Source of the DNA: Diphasiastrum complanatum
Taxonomy: Eukaryota > Streptophyta > Lycopodiopsida > Lycopodiales > Lycopodiaceae
DNA: 64,000 nucleotides
Direction of reading: 5' to 3'
NCBI GenBank assembly: GCA_029204225.1
Contig: CM055097.1
Location: forward strand, 29,603,785 to 29,667,784
Shown here piece after piece: positions 35,697 to 47,621 of the stretch. Position numbers and translations under genes: made by a program. A model generated the notes under the pieces. The model was not told the DNA's origin, made no database searches, and saw nothing but the letters and a program-made list of their open reading frames with translations. Position 1 is the first letter of the stretch. Every line of letters begins with the position of its first letter.

Positions 35697-37976
35697 CCTT
35701 TGTCGCTGGTGACAGATCATAGTACTGTGTTTCAAGAACTTCATAGCTGACAGGATCATCATTGGCCATTGTCCAGCTCTCATCAAATCTGACATCTCTC
35801 ACTATCTTCACAGTGTTCGTGTCTGGCATGTAGACTCTGTAGTATGACGAATTATTGTCATATCCTACCAGATATCCCTGTTCAGCTTTCTCATCAAGCT
35901 TCTTTCGAAGTTTATCAGGGATATGTGCATAAGCTGCACAACCAAAGATTCTGATGTGAGACAGGTTGGGCTTTCTACCCCACTATAATTCATGTGGTGT
36001 CGTGTGAGCCTACACCAGACTTTCATGTCCTGTTCTGGATGTATGCAGTTGTAGCTATTGCTTCAGCCCACAGTACTCTTGGAGCTTTCGAGTAGGCCAT
36101 CGTGCATCTGGAAGCTTCCATCAGGGTCCTATTCCTCCTTTCTGCAAAACCGTTGTGCTGCGGTGTGTGAGCAAAAATCCTTCTGTGACTGATGCCACGA
36201 TCATTGTAGAAGTCAGTGAAGCGATTCGAGATGTATTCGCCACCTCGATATGTCCTGATCTGCTTCACTTTGTTGTCAGTGCATCTCTGTCCAATTCACA
36301 TACTCTGTGAATTTGTCAAGTGCTTCTAATTTATTCTGAATAAAATACACTCTGACAAATTTACTATAATCATCAATGAAGGTTATGTAATATTTTGAGC
36401 CTCCTATTGAGATCACATTGAAAGGCCCACAGATGTCAGAATGCACTAACTCCATAATATTAGTCGTTCTGTAGGAGTCTTTGACAAATGGAATGCGAGA
36501 AATCTTACCCTTCAGCAGGGTATGGGTACTGGCATCAATAATGTTGCATGCTTCATCAGAAAATGTCACACCATCCCTGCATCAGCTATTTTTGCCACAA
36601 AAAGCAAGTCCTGCTGCAGTGTAGGCACAAACAGAACATCTTTGAGTCATTTGTCTCGGCCATTCGTGTTGAGCCATAGTGAACCAATACCGTTCACTTG
36701 ATGTTTGGATCCATCTCCAAGAACAATGAATCTTGATGGATCTACACTTCGGGAATCAGACATAATTCGTCTTGATGTCACGAAGTGTGAGGTAGCTCCT
36801 AAGTCTAGGATCACCTCCTGTGTGTCAGGTGTTGACGCTGCACACACATCTGCACAAATGTAGGTGGTCGAACAATTTTTGTTCAATCTCTCTTCGTCCA
36901 TTTTTGAGCTCTCAGGCTCCTTGACATAGGACAAACTGTTACTGTTCTCCTGTCTATTCTATGCTAATTTGTTCCTTGGGTTCAGACGACAATCCATGGC
37001 TGCATGGCCCTCTTGTGAAAGTGGATACACTCAATTTTTGGATTGAGCCAGCACGTATCGACTATGTGCCCATCTCGTCTGCATCTCACACAAGTCTTCT
37101 TTTCTCCACCTTGCTGTTTCGACCTCCCTTTGTTCTTCCACTTTTCTTTGCTTGTCCCCTCTGCTTGCTGATCACGATCCTGCCTTTGATTCGACTCCCT
37201 CTTAGGCTTGAATTGTTTCTTTGTCTTTTCTTTGTTGCTATAGAGGGCTTGGTCAGAAGCATCCTTGTGATCAAGATGCTCTCTCACCTCGACTTCCTCT
37301 AGAATCTCAACAATTGCCTTTTTGAGGTTCATTGTAGGATCTTTTGCAAGCAGGGTTCTGGTTGTCTGGAAAGATCTAGGTAAGGCTCTCAAGAGGTAAG
37401 TGAGCTGCTTCTCAGTTGACACTGCATTTTCTGCTCCAGAATTGTCTAGTAATAGGAATAGATCCTTTATCTTCTTTACAAAAGAAGTGAGGTCTTTCCC
37501 ATCCCACTGTAGATTTGTCAGTTGATCTTCCAGCATCACTATTTGACTTCGTGATTTCGTTTGAAATTTCGTGAGCAGTGTATCCCACATCTCCTTTGCT
37601 TTGGAAAGTGTAGCCAGGTCAAGCATGAGACTATCCTCGATTGATGATGATATCAAGGCTACTGCCTTGTCATTTTTCTCCCTCCACTCGCATAGCTCTT
37701 TGTCTGATGTTGTAGGCATCTCCTCTGTGCCATCCACCCAGGGGAATAAACCTTCACCCTTTAGTATCAACAAGGTCTTCACTTTCCATGCTAGAAAGTT
37801 AGATCCTGAAGAATCCAGCATTGTACAGATCTTGGATTGTATGCTGTTGATTGAAGCCATTGATTTTGAATTTGTCTTTTCACTTGTTGATGGTTGTTTG
37901 GTTGAATGCTTAGCCCCTTTGGATTTGATAGCCTTTTGTCTATGTCAGACTTTGACAAGGTGGGCTCTGATACCAC

Positions 37977-39197
37977 TGATGAGATTGAAAGAATGAATGC
38001 ACTCAGAAAATGCAGATTTTAGCCAAGACTCTGGTGAAAAACTGACAAAATCAAATCACGAACGATTCGCGAAACTTTTCACGACACTCGAATTATTTCT
38101 GTACGAGTTGGATGAATCAGGCTCTATAACACAACCAAACGAAACGAAACAAATTCTAAACGAAAACAAAATGAAATGAAGCGCAGCGAAACTTGCACTG
38201 ACATTGATTCATGTTGGAAGTATAGATCGTGAAATGAATGAAACGAAGTGAAAGAATTTGTGACAAGATCAATCACTCTATAACAAGATGCGACGAGACG
38301 AGACAAAACAAAATGAAACCTAGGTGAGCTCTGTAATTGATTTACCCTTGTAGCCAAGTGATCGTGAAGGGAAACGAAGTGAAGAGAAGCGTAGCAAATC
38401 ACGAAGCGAAAGGATTTGCGAATGAGATCAATTCGTCAAAAATTCAGATGTAATCCCTGGTCATTGCCGGTTGTATCACTCCTACAATCCTTGAAAGAGT
38501 AGTCAGATACTGTTGATCTACGTTAACAAATTAATGCAACATTCAACGAGATCAAACCAAAGTGCGAAATAGAATGAACAAGCAAATCAGACACACAAAT
38601 AGTAACAGACAAATTTACAATCAAGATCATACAATCATCTAGAATAATAATATTCACAACAGCTACAAAATTATCTATTGATTTTTTTGATTCTTCAAGC
38701 ACTGCATGCAGATTCACGCAGTGCGTTGGCGTGAGAGAAATACAGTTCTCATGAATTCGAGTCTCGTTTACTAGCAGACTTATGGATCTATAGATCCTAT
38801 TACAAAAATTGTCTCGCACGCAGGCTGACTTGTTTTCTGAATAATTTGTCTTCTGATTTCTTGTCTTGCTTACTAGCATTAGACTTACTGTATTATATGC
38901 ATTAACTAGAAGGCATATAGTTTGCAAACAATTTCGTGTCGCGTCTTGTAACTTACAAATTAGAAAGATTAAACATCTAGAATTAATCACGTATTACAAG
39001 AGTGGCAGATTAGCCACGATCTAGAACACTTTTGATGATGTCATGATATCAGATCAAATATATGTACCCCATGGTACTTAGTTGATTTTGTTGGTTGTTC
39101 ATGGGGCACGATTGATTTCGTGTCGTGTCGCCTTTTGTCAAAGGTTCAAAATTGAAAGCTAGCAAAGCTTTGGCCTTAGAAACAAAATGTTTCTTCA
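37977..39197 (-). repeat. 5' LTR of B2
   Basis: 1221 bp, adjacent to the primer site on its left. Homologous over its length to 32809-33985. Confidence 0.9.
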
Positions 39198-39826
39198 TGA
39201 AAATCTGTCAGAGTAAAGACAACCAGTAGAGAATGAAGTACACTAAGCTTAGAAACCAATAGATGCATAAAAGCACAAGACAAATAGAGAGATAACTCAA
39301 GAAATGCTCCAAAATCAAGATTTAGCTTGCGTGTTGATTATGGCCAGATGAGGCTCTATATATACACAAGAGCTGCTGCTGACTCAGCTAATTTGGCATG
39401 TGTGAGAGTGCCTAGTCATCATAGGATCCAACAATAATCTGATGGGGCAAGGGAGATAGAAGAACGCAAACGGAGAAGAGAGTAGAAATATTGCGGAACA
39501 GCTCTCTCGTTACAATCAGTTGCTAGATGCAAAAACAGTCTAATAGAAAGTTTATGTTGAATATAATCACAGCTTTAAGTGCTCTAATTTCCCAACATGA
39601 TCTTAAAAATTAATTCATACTCTCAAAAACAAGAGTATGGTCCACCGAAGAGATTAGAGATGGTGTGTGTGGTATTATTGAAAAATGGATTCAATGAGAA
39701 GTATAGTTCTGAAATAGATAGCAATAGCAGTATGATATCGCGAGTCCCTTAGGTGTCAAAGATAGCCATCGACTGATCAGAGTGAGTAAACAAGCGTGAT
39801 CAAACAACGATAAAGTGCATTCAATC

Positions 39827-42800
39827 ACAACAAGCATTCATCTACGTTATACACAGATAGAAAAGCTACTGCTGCTATATTACATTGAAGCACAATACAA
39901 ATAACAATTACAACCAAAAATTGACGGCGTAACTGGGAGACACAAATAATACGTCTCATGGACGGAGCAACCAACAATATGTGCTTGGATGATCTATTTA
40001 TAGATTTTATTCATGTATTAACTACATTGAATGTTTGTCACCTAATCAGAAAAATCGTTGTACTTGGAAGTATATGGCTTTTGTGACAACTATACATAGT
40101 ATATATACGGTCAACAAATCTAGGAAAATTGTTGTACTTGGAAGTATATGGCTTTTGTGACAACTATACATAGTATATATACGGTCAACAAATCAGGATC
40201 GTTGACGCGGACGAGGACGTCGCAAAATCTCTCACCTTGTATTTTACGTGAAGTGGTTTTCTCTCACTTCGCAAATTTCGAGAAGTGGTTGGGAACGTTC
40301 CTCGTTCAAAACAAACAACCTTCGGCATTTTCTCTTCTTTCAGGTTTTTTGCAAAAAAGTCGAAGGTGTCTTTAAACGGGTTTTAGGGTGCCCTTAGAAA
40401 GTTGAAGGTGCCCTCAAAAAGGCGAAGATGCCTTTAGTAGTTCAACTTTTTCGCACTTTTCGAAAAAAGCGATAGAACCGAAAGTGCTCTTGAAACAAGT
40501 TTAAGCTGCCCTTAAAAGTTGGCGAAGGTGTCTTTAATAGTTTAACCCTTAAAAATAGAGGATCTTTTGGAATTTTCTCTCTCTTTGCATTTTTTGGGAA
40601 AATGCGAAAAAGGTGAAGGTGTTGAAAAAGTTAAGCTGTTGAACTATGAACAAGTTGACTTCTTAAAAAATAATTGAATGGAAGAAGTCGAAGGTAAGTG
40701 TTTCAGTTTTCAGAAATTGCAAAAAATGCGAACTGTGACACTTAGTGTATTTCTGCAGACTGTTCAAAAAGTAATGTAAATATGTAGATTGTTCCAAAAT
40801 TTGCAAAGTTTTGTGGAAGTCCTTGAAGATGGCCAAGTATTCAATGACTTCAAGTTATTAAACTTAACATTTGAACTTGAAATTGTGATGGGATTGGTAA
40901 CCCTTTGCTGGAGATCAACCGGAAGTCCGTTGTAGACGTCCTTCAAATAAATTGGCTGTCTAAGTTATGATTCCAAGGAGGCAACTGTGGGCTTAATCTC
41001 TAATAGCATGTTGAAGAACTTCTAGTGCTTGATCTTGGGAAGCGGTTTGGTGAAGATGTCTGCGGCCATTTCTGTTGTGGAGCAGTATTGAAGGATCAGT
41101 TGCCCTGAGAAAAATTTCTCCTGAATGAAATGATATTGGACTTCTATGTGCGTAGATTTGCCATGAAATTTGGGATTTAGTGACAGTGAAATACAGCTCA
41201 AGTTGTCACACAAAATGGTGGTAGCATTGAACTGAGTGTGATGTAAGTCGTGAAGTAATAACCTGATCCATACAACTTCTTTTAAAGCTTGGCATGCTGC
41301 GATGTACTTTGCCTCTGTCGAAGAAAGTGCAACTGATTTTTGCTTCCTTTAATTCCATGAAATCGGTCCCCCTGCCAGATAGAAACAGAACCCGTAGGTA
41401 GATTTTCTGGTAGAGACTGTTCCTCCCCAATCTGAGTTGGAATAGCCTCGCAAGACAAGTGGGTTGATAGCATTTCCATCATAAAATAAGATGTGATCTA
41501 AACTTCTCTGAATATATCTCATCACTCTCTTTAACACTTTCCAATGAGAGATCCTAGGATTAGACATGAATCGACTTAACGTGCTAACAATGTATGCTAA
41601 ATCTAGTCTAGTACACAACATTGCATACATTAAAGATCCTATTAGTGAATGATAAGGTAACTTCGCTATGTTAAGTACTTCACTATCAGAATCAGCACAA
41701 GTAGGTTTAGTCAATACTATACTTGGATCCATTGGAGTATCAATGACGTTGGAAGGATCCATGCTACATAAAATAGAATGAAATGACATAGCATCGTTTA
41801 TCGATGGTTGTTTGAAATCATAGTATGTATGTTCTTGAAATATTACATCCCTAGAGACAGATATTATATTGGTGGATGGATCATAAACTTGATAAGCTTT
41901 ATTTTCATTAGGATAGCCAATGAAAATACTTATTTGTCCTATGATCTAGCTTCTTCCTAAGCTGTTTAAGAATGTGAACAAAACATATACAACCAAATAT
42001 TTTTTAATGGTTGACACTAGGCTTGTGACCATGCCAAACTTCATAAGGAGTTTTGTTGTTGACGGCTTTGGTGCTAAATCTGTTCTGCACGTAACAGGCT
42101 GTGGCAGTAGCTTTTGCCCAGAACTTCGTAGGTAGGTGTGCTTGATGTAGCATAGATCTGGCTGAGTTGAGACGAGTTTGATTATTCCTTTCTGCAATCC
42201 CGTTCTGTTGAGGTGAATAGGAAGTGGTGAACTATCATCTAATACCATGTTCAGCCATGTAGTCGGACATCTCGTTAGAGATGTATTTGCCGCCACCATC
42301 AGTTCGGAGTGCCTTCACTTTTGTAGACATTTGTGTCGCAGCCATGGCCTTGAATCTCTTGAAGGATGCAAAGGCTTCATATTTGTGCTTAATGAACATG
42401 AATGTAGACCATCTAGAATAATCATCTATGAAAGTGATAATATAGATTGTATCTCCTTAGGACGGAGTTGGCGTTGGACCACAAAGATCGCTATGTACAA
42501 GATCCAATACATGCTTTGTTTTGATGGAATGTGATTTTGGAAACTTGCTTCTAGAGTGCTTCCCATAGATGCATCATTTGCAAAAGAAAGATTTCCTATC
42601 TAATGAAGAAGGGAAATTCAGTCCATTAACTAAATTATCACAACACATATAAAAAAGTGATCTTGTATTCACGTGTCCAAATCGACTACAACACAACACT
42701 GTCATTTACATTTTCATTGGAGATACTAGCTAATGCAACTGAATTAGAGAGTACGTACAGATTTCTGACTCTAGTGCACGTACTCAGAGTGGTATCTTCC

Positions 42801-44105
42801 TCGAGTATTGTACACTGCTCAGATGAGAAAGTAACAGTGTAGCCCTCATCAGTTATCTTAGATACTGATAACATGTTATTTGATAATTGAGAAACATGAA
42901 GGATGTTAGGAACACAAATAGATAGATCATTGTTGAAGGTGATCTTAACTATTCCTTTGCCTTCCACGCGTATGGTGCTTGAATCTTCGAGGTAGAGGAA
43001 TTGATCTCTGCTGTAAGCTGCATACTCCGTAAACCATTTCTTGCGAGAGGTCATGTGCTGGCAACAAGCATTCATCTACGTTATACACAGATAGAAAAGC
43101 TGTTGCTGCTATATTACACTGAAGCACAATACAAATAGCAATTACAACCAAAAATTGAAGGTGTAACTGGGAGGATCAAATAATACGTCTCATGGACGGA
43201 GCAACCAACAATCTGTGCTTGGATGATCTATTTATAGATTTCATCCGTGTATTAAATACATTGAATGTTTGTCACCTAATCAAAAAAGCCGTTGTACTTG
43301 GAAGTATATGGCTTTTGTGACAACTACACATAGTATATATATGGTCAACAAATCAAGATCATTGACGCGGATGAGGACGTCATAAAATCTCTCACTTCAC
43401 ATTTTACGTGAAATGGTTTTCTCTCACTTTGAAAATTTCAAGAAATGGCTGAGAACATTCCTCGTTCAAAACAGACAACCTTCAACATTTTCTCTCCTTT
43501 TGGATTTTTTGCGAAAAAGCCGAAAGTGCCTTCAAACAAGTTTTAAGGTGCCCTCAAAAAGGCGAAGATGTCTTTAGTAGTTCAACTTTGTCGCACTTTT
43601 TGGAAAAAGCGAAAGAACCGAAGGTGCTCTTAAAACCAGTTTAAGCTGTCCTTAAAAGTTGGCGAAGGTGTCTTTAACAGTTTAACCCTTAAAAATAGAG
43701 GACCTTCTGGAATTTTCTCTCTCTTCGCATTTTTTGAGAAAATGCGAAAAAGGTGAAGGTGCTGAAAAAGTTAAACTGTTGAACTATAATTGAACAGAAG
43801 AAATCGAAGGTAAGTGTTGCAGTTTTCAGAAAGTGCTGCGACACTTAGTGTATGTCTGCAGACTGTTTAAAAAATAATGTAAATCTGCAGACTTGTTCCA
43901 AATGCAAGTTTTGTGGAAGTCCTTGAAGATGGCCAAGTCTTCAATGACTTCAAGTTATTAAACTTAACATTTGAACTTGAAATTATGATGGGATTGGTTA
44001 CCCTTTGTTGGAGATCAACCGGAAGTCCATTGTAGACGTCCTTCAAATAAATTGGCTGTCTAAGTTATGATTCAAAGGAGGCAACTGTGGGCTAAATTTC
44101 CAACA
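39827..44105 (-). mobile_element. Copia element E with LTRs of about 1.05-1.17 kb
   Basis: 3' LTR about 39827-40998 and 5' LTR about 43061-44105 (in reverse sense starting TGTTGGAAATTTAGCCC), flanked by the 5-bp duplication CAATC (39822-39826 and 44106-44110). Internal parts from right to left: protease (about 43.06-42.69 kb, HMTSRKKWF), integrase (about 42.5-41.95 kb), RT end and RNase H (41.79-41.02 kb, SNSDWGGTVSTRKST-like block and CDNLSCISLSLNPKFH). Gag and primer site are missing, so the 5' LTR joins the protease directly. LTRs differ by about 6-7 percent by eye over 240 bp. Inserted in the LTR of element G. Broken, with several breaks. Confidence 0.88.
40057..40204. repeat. 74-bp tandem duplication inside the 3' LTR of E
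   Basis: Two near-identical units beginning GTTGTACTTGGAAGTATATG at 40057 and 40131. The 5' LTR (about 43290) has one copy only, so the duplication arose after insertion. Confidence 0.92.
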
Positions 44106-44531
44106 CAATCATCAACAATGCACATGGTCCAAGATTCCTAACTTATAGCCACCTCCCTTGATTTGAGACAATTTTCTTAATTTATAGGGACTTGCACAAA
44201 TATCTACTACAGGTGGGATCTCCCCTACTACTGATGTTTTCACACGTTTGAGCAATCCTACACACATGTGAGATCACTCCTACCCATGTGAAATAGCTCT
44301 TCCTACCAATAAAATGATGTCAAGTGGCATATAGCTAGAAAACTAGATTTTGTCAATTTTGGCCACTAGATCTCAAATAAAATGATATTTACAACCTATA
44401 TGACTATTCTGAATGACAAGTGAATCTATTTCACATGTGAGAACATTCTCCACACATGTATAATGATGATAGGTACTAGTCATTATGGTATTTACAAGAT
44501 TTGATCAAGTTAGCTTTTGCTAATTTTAACA

Positions 44532-45665
44532 CTCCTCCTCAAAACTAACTTGATAAAAGCATGATGATCTTGAGCTTGACTCCATGGGCTGAATTGGTCT
44601 TCAAATATGGATCCTTGTTGGTTCAAAGGTGTGAAGATCAGCCAATGAGCTTGATGTCGATCCAAAATCACCATGTCCATGATAGTGCCTCTTTGATATT
44701 GACTTCTTTGATGAACTTGAGAGCTTTGCACCACTTGAGCACTTTTTTCTTTGATTTGTTCCATCCTTGAAGCATATGGTTGATCTAGAAGCTCCTCCTC
44801 CTTGAAAATAGATGCAACTCCATGAGAAAATAAAGAGTCCTTCTTGACTCATAAGGCACAGAAACATCCAACATCATGTTACCAAGATCTCGAGAATTAG
44901 GCCCATCAAAATTGGCAAGACTATGCATGCTATAGTAACAAAGAGCTTGCATCATATCTCCATGCTTGGTTTCCATGCTAATCTCAGATCTAATGAGGCT
45001 AAATACTTCATTATGGAGATAAGTGTCCTTAGAGGATGATTCACTTACTCTCAAAAGGAGTTTACAATTTGCTTCAATACATGAAGAAAGACAAACTTTT
45101 ACACTATGAGTGAACAAATCACGCTTGCTCTTGCAAGACTCAAGAGCACACATTTTGTGAAATAACCATTTGCTTTCTAATTGATCTAAAATCAATTTCA
45201 AACCATTAAGAACATCAACTATGTTCTCAAGAGAGACATCATACTCAACTAGTATGGCTTTACTCCAACTTTGAGATGCAAAAGTCTCACTAAAGCAAAT
45301 TGATTCATCAAATGACATAAGAGAAGCAAGCATGAGATGTATAACACTTGAAAAGTGCTCCTCTTTCCCTTGAAATGCGAGCCACATGGACTCAACCATG
45401 TTCTTGGAACCATAACTTGAGAAGGACTCTCCTCCTCAATCCTTGGCACACTTGAACCTTGAGATGACTCCTCAAGATCATCTTCTTGGTGCTCCTCCTT
45501 GATGGAAATCCGAGACCTCCATGTCTCATAATGATCACAACAACCATGACCATACAATGTGCACTTCCTATGATCATCAAGATTACTTATGCTAGAAACA
45601 TAAGTCCAAAAATCACCACAACTTGGCATGATTTTTTTAATATTGAAATCAAAAAGTATTTCCAT
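44532..45665 (-). mobile_element. Unrecognised coding region in the 3' half of element G
   Basis: The clearest frame is 45399-44785, 204 codons from an ATG (MVESMWLAFQGKEEHFSS), with several cysteines (KMCALESCKSKRD, VCLSSCIEANCK) and no motif I recognise. A second open stretch lies at 45249-45665 (CGDFWTYVSSISN, CTLYGHGCCDHYETW). The region sits between a Copia-like Gag/protease/integrase mosaic and the polypurine tract, where RT and RNase H would be expected. I see no RT motif. It may be a coding tail peculiar to this element or captured sequence; the function is unknown. Confidence 0.45.
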
Positions 45666-47108
45666 CTCAATAAGGCTAACTACTTGCTTATGGATTCCTC
45701 TATTTCTCGCACTTAATACGCTTCCATTTGGTATGAGCTTTGCAACACTCCATTCTAAATTAAGTCTAACAGTACCTTCACCTTTGATTCTGTGTGAGTT
45801 GTTGTCTCCAAGGTGAACGAACTTCTTGGCATTGTAGGCTGAATAATCGATAAACCATTATTCATGGCTTGTCATGTGTTGTTTTCGTCTAGAATCGAGG
45901 AACCACTCCCCCGATTGTTCGACATGGTGATGGTTCACCATGATGGCCTCCTGCTTGTCATCATCGTCTTCTTGGACCTTCTGCTTCATGTTGGCTACAT
46001 GAGCTTGTTAATCTGGCCGCTTCTTGTTGTTGTTGTTGAATTTTAGGATCTGGCAATCCTGGATTTCGTGATTCGTCCTCTTGTAGTAGTGAGAAAGTTG
46101 CTGATTCTGGACCTTCTGTGATTGTTTTTAATTGCCATCAATTTGTCTGACAACTTTCTTCTTCTGTTGCTTCCTGGTGTCCACGAGTCGTTGATGGAGG
46201 ACAATATTCCTTGAAGAACTGGAAGGTTTCATATTTGTGCTTCAGGAAATATACAACAGTTGTTTTAAAATAGTCATCTATGAATGTAAAAAATACTCTA
46301 GCACCAAGCAGTGATGGTGTCTGCATTGGGCTGCATATATCAGTATGTATAATGTCTAGCAAATCTTTAGATACATTTGAATTTTGTTCATCAACACCAT
46401 CTTCATCAAGAGTTAGATTGGTTTGCTTGTCATCTTGATCTATTTTCTTCTTGAAGCAATCACTAGCAAATGTCCTTTGACTCCACATAGAAACATTTTA
46501 GCTTGGATCTATCTTCCTTTTTGGCAAAAAAAGTAGAAGACTCACCTTGATCTTGTCCTTTTGACCATTTGCTTTTGCCTTTGCCCTTGAACTTGCCTTT
46601 TGAGAACATAGCTTCCTCCTCTCCAACTTGAGATGTAGAAGATGATCCTCATCTTGCTTGGAGTCTAAACTCTTCAGCCACCAAGACCTCTTGCAAGTCC
46701 TCCATACTTGGCAATGTCTTTTGAATAGCAAAATTCTGCACCAAATTAGCATGATCATCGAACAAGCCATTAAGAACAACTTGAATGAGCTCTACATCCT
46801 TAATGCTTTCATTAATACATGCTAGTTCATCAGATGTAGACTTGGACTCGTAAACCTTCTTCAAGGTTTTCCAAGCTTCACTAGGTGTGGTGCACTTACC
46901 AACTTCTTTGAGAAGTTCATTAGTCAATGTAGAGCTTTCTTTCCCCTCTTGTCATACCTCAATTGCTCTTGAGGTGCCAAAGGTCTCTCCTCCACACCTA
47001 CAACAATATCCATCAAATCATTCATCTCTAGCAAACACTCCATCGTCACCTTCCAAGTTGAATAATTTGTTGAGGTAAGCCTATGATTGCCTTCCAACAT
47101 GAAGCCAC

Positions 47109-47621
47109 TATGAGAAATATCAACTAGTTTAGTCATGTTATTTATTTGGCAATTTAGGCCAATATGCATTTTAAACTTAGAGATAAACATTTTAAAGTTA
47201 TTTTAGTCTAAGTTCATCTGAATTACCACTTTTGGAAACTGTGCAAAATGTAGTAGATCAAGTTTGGACCAATTCAAGATGGTTACTTTTGGTACATTGA
47301 ATCTAGTCTATATTTGTGAGTAGGGTTTTAGATCTAGAAGTTTCCTATTGTTGATAAGCTTGGAGAAGGACATCCAAATAGGGAATGGACCTGTTATAAA
47401 TAGTGTACAAGTATGAGAAGAGATACATTCTCTCTCTCTCATCTCATTCATCTTTATACATGAGTTCTCTTTGGGTTCATATATCCATTTTTGCATTATA
47501 GTGAATTTTGTGTGTAAAATGCAATTGTATGTTGATTATTGCATTTTTGCATTATAGTGAATTTTTGGTGTAGAATGCAATTGTACGTTGATTATTGGAT
47601 CCACACGTGTGAAATATAGTA
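47109..47621 (+). mobile_element. Family A LTR (A3), possible 3' LTR of A2
   Basis: Starts TATGAGAAATATCAACTAG and aligns with 31313-31760 and 15090 onward, including the TAAATAGTGTACAAGTATG and CT-run blocks. It continues through GTGAAATATAGTACC, which is also found in the A1 LTR. The end is uncertain. It contains an internal pair of TTGCATTATAGTGAATTTT-type repeats (about 47493 and 47553). It lies head to head with the Gag of element G. Confidence 0.75.

Larger units (their letters stand above)
32809..39197 (-). mobile_element. Copia family B element (B2), both LTRs present, interrupted by a family C piece
   Basis: LTRs 32809-33985 (3') and 37977-39197 (5'), TG...CA ends, flanked by the perfect 5-bp duplication TGAAA (32804-32808 and 39198-39202). 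The primer site complement GGGCTCTGATACCA is at 37962-37975, one base from the LTR. Parts from right to left: Gag 37860-36982 with a zinc knuckle (CVRCRRDGHIVDTC), protease (about 36.93-36.65 kb, LGATSHFVTS), integrase (about 36.57-35.9 kb, HSDICGPFNVI), then the family C insertion, then the RNase H end (34140-33846) whose last codons run into the 3' LTR. The RT region is missing. LTRs differ by more than 10 percent in stretches compared by eye: old. Broken, with several breaks. Confidence 0.9.
32775..39597 (-). mobile_element. Probable solo LTR (F), interrupted by element B2
   Basis: In reverse sense the LTR starts TGTTGGGAAATTAGAGC at 39597, contains a TATATATAGAGCC box near 39360 and runs to 39203, then resumes left of B2 at 32808-32775; about 430 bp in all. 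Five-bp flanks TGATC at 32770-32774 and 39598-39602 match as a target-site duplication. No internal region exists, hence solo LTR. The left terminus is not a canonical CA end, so the boundary is approximate. Confidence 0.6.
32616..47108 (-). mobile_element. Retroelement G (reverse strand), host of several later insertions
   Basis: Its 3' LTR is split in three by insertions: 44111-44531, 39603-39821 and about 32616-32774 (total about 800 bp). It begins, in reverse sense, TGTTAAAATTAGC right after a GAGGAGGAG purine tract. The internal region 44532-47108 holds an unrecognised coding region (44.5-45.67 kb), a Copia-like zinc-knuckle/protease relic (about 45.7-46.1 kb), an integrase piece (46.14-46.49 kb, IIHTDICSPMQT) and a family-A-like Gag (46.5-47.1 kb, GFMLEGNHRLTS). 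No 5' LTR was found; the right end abuts a family-A LTR in the opposite orientation. Broken, with many breaks. Confidence 0.65.
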
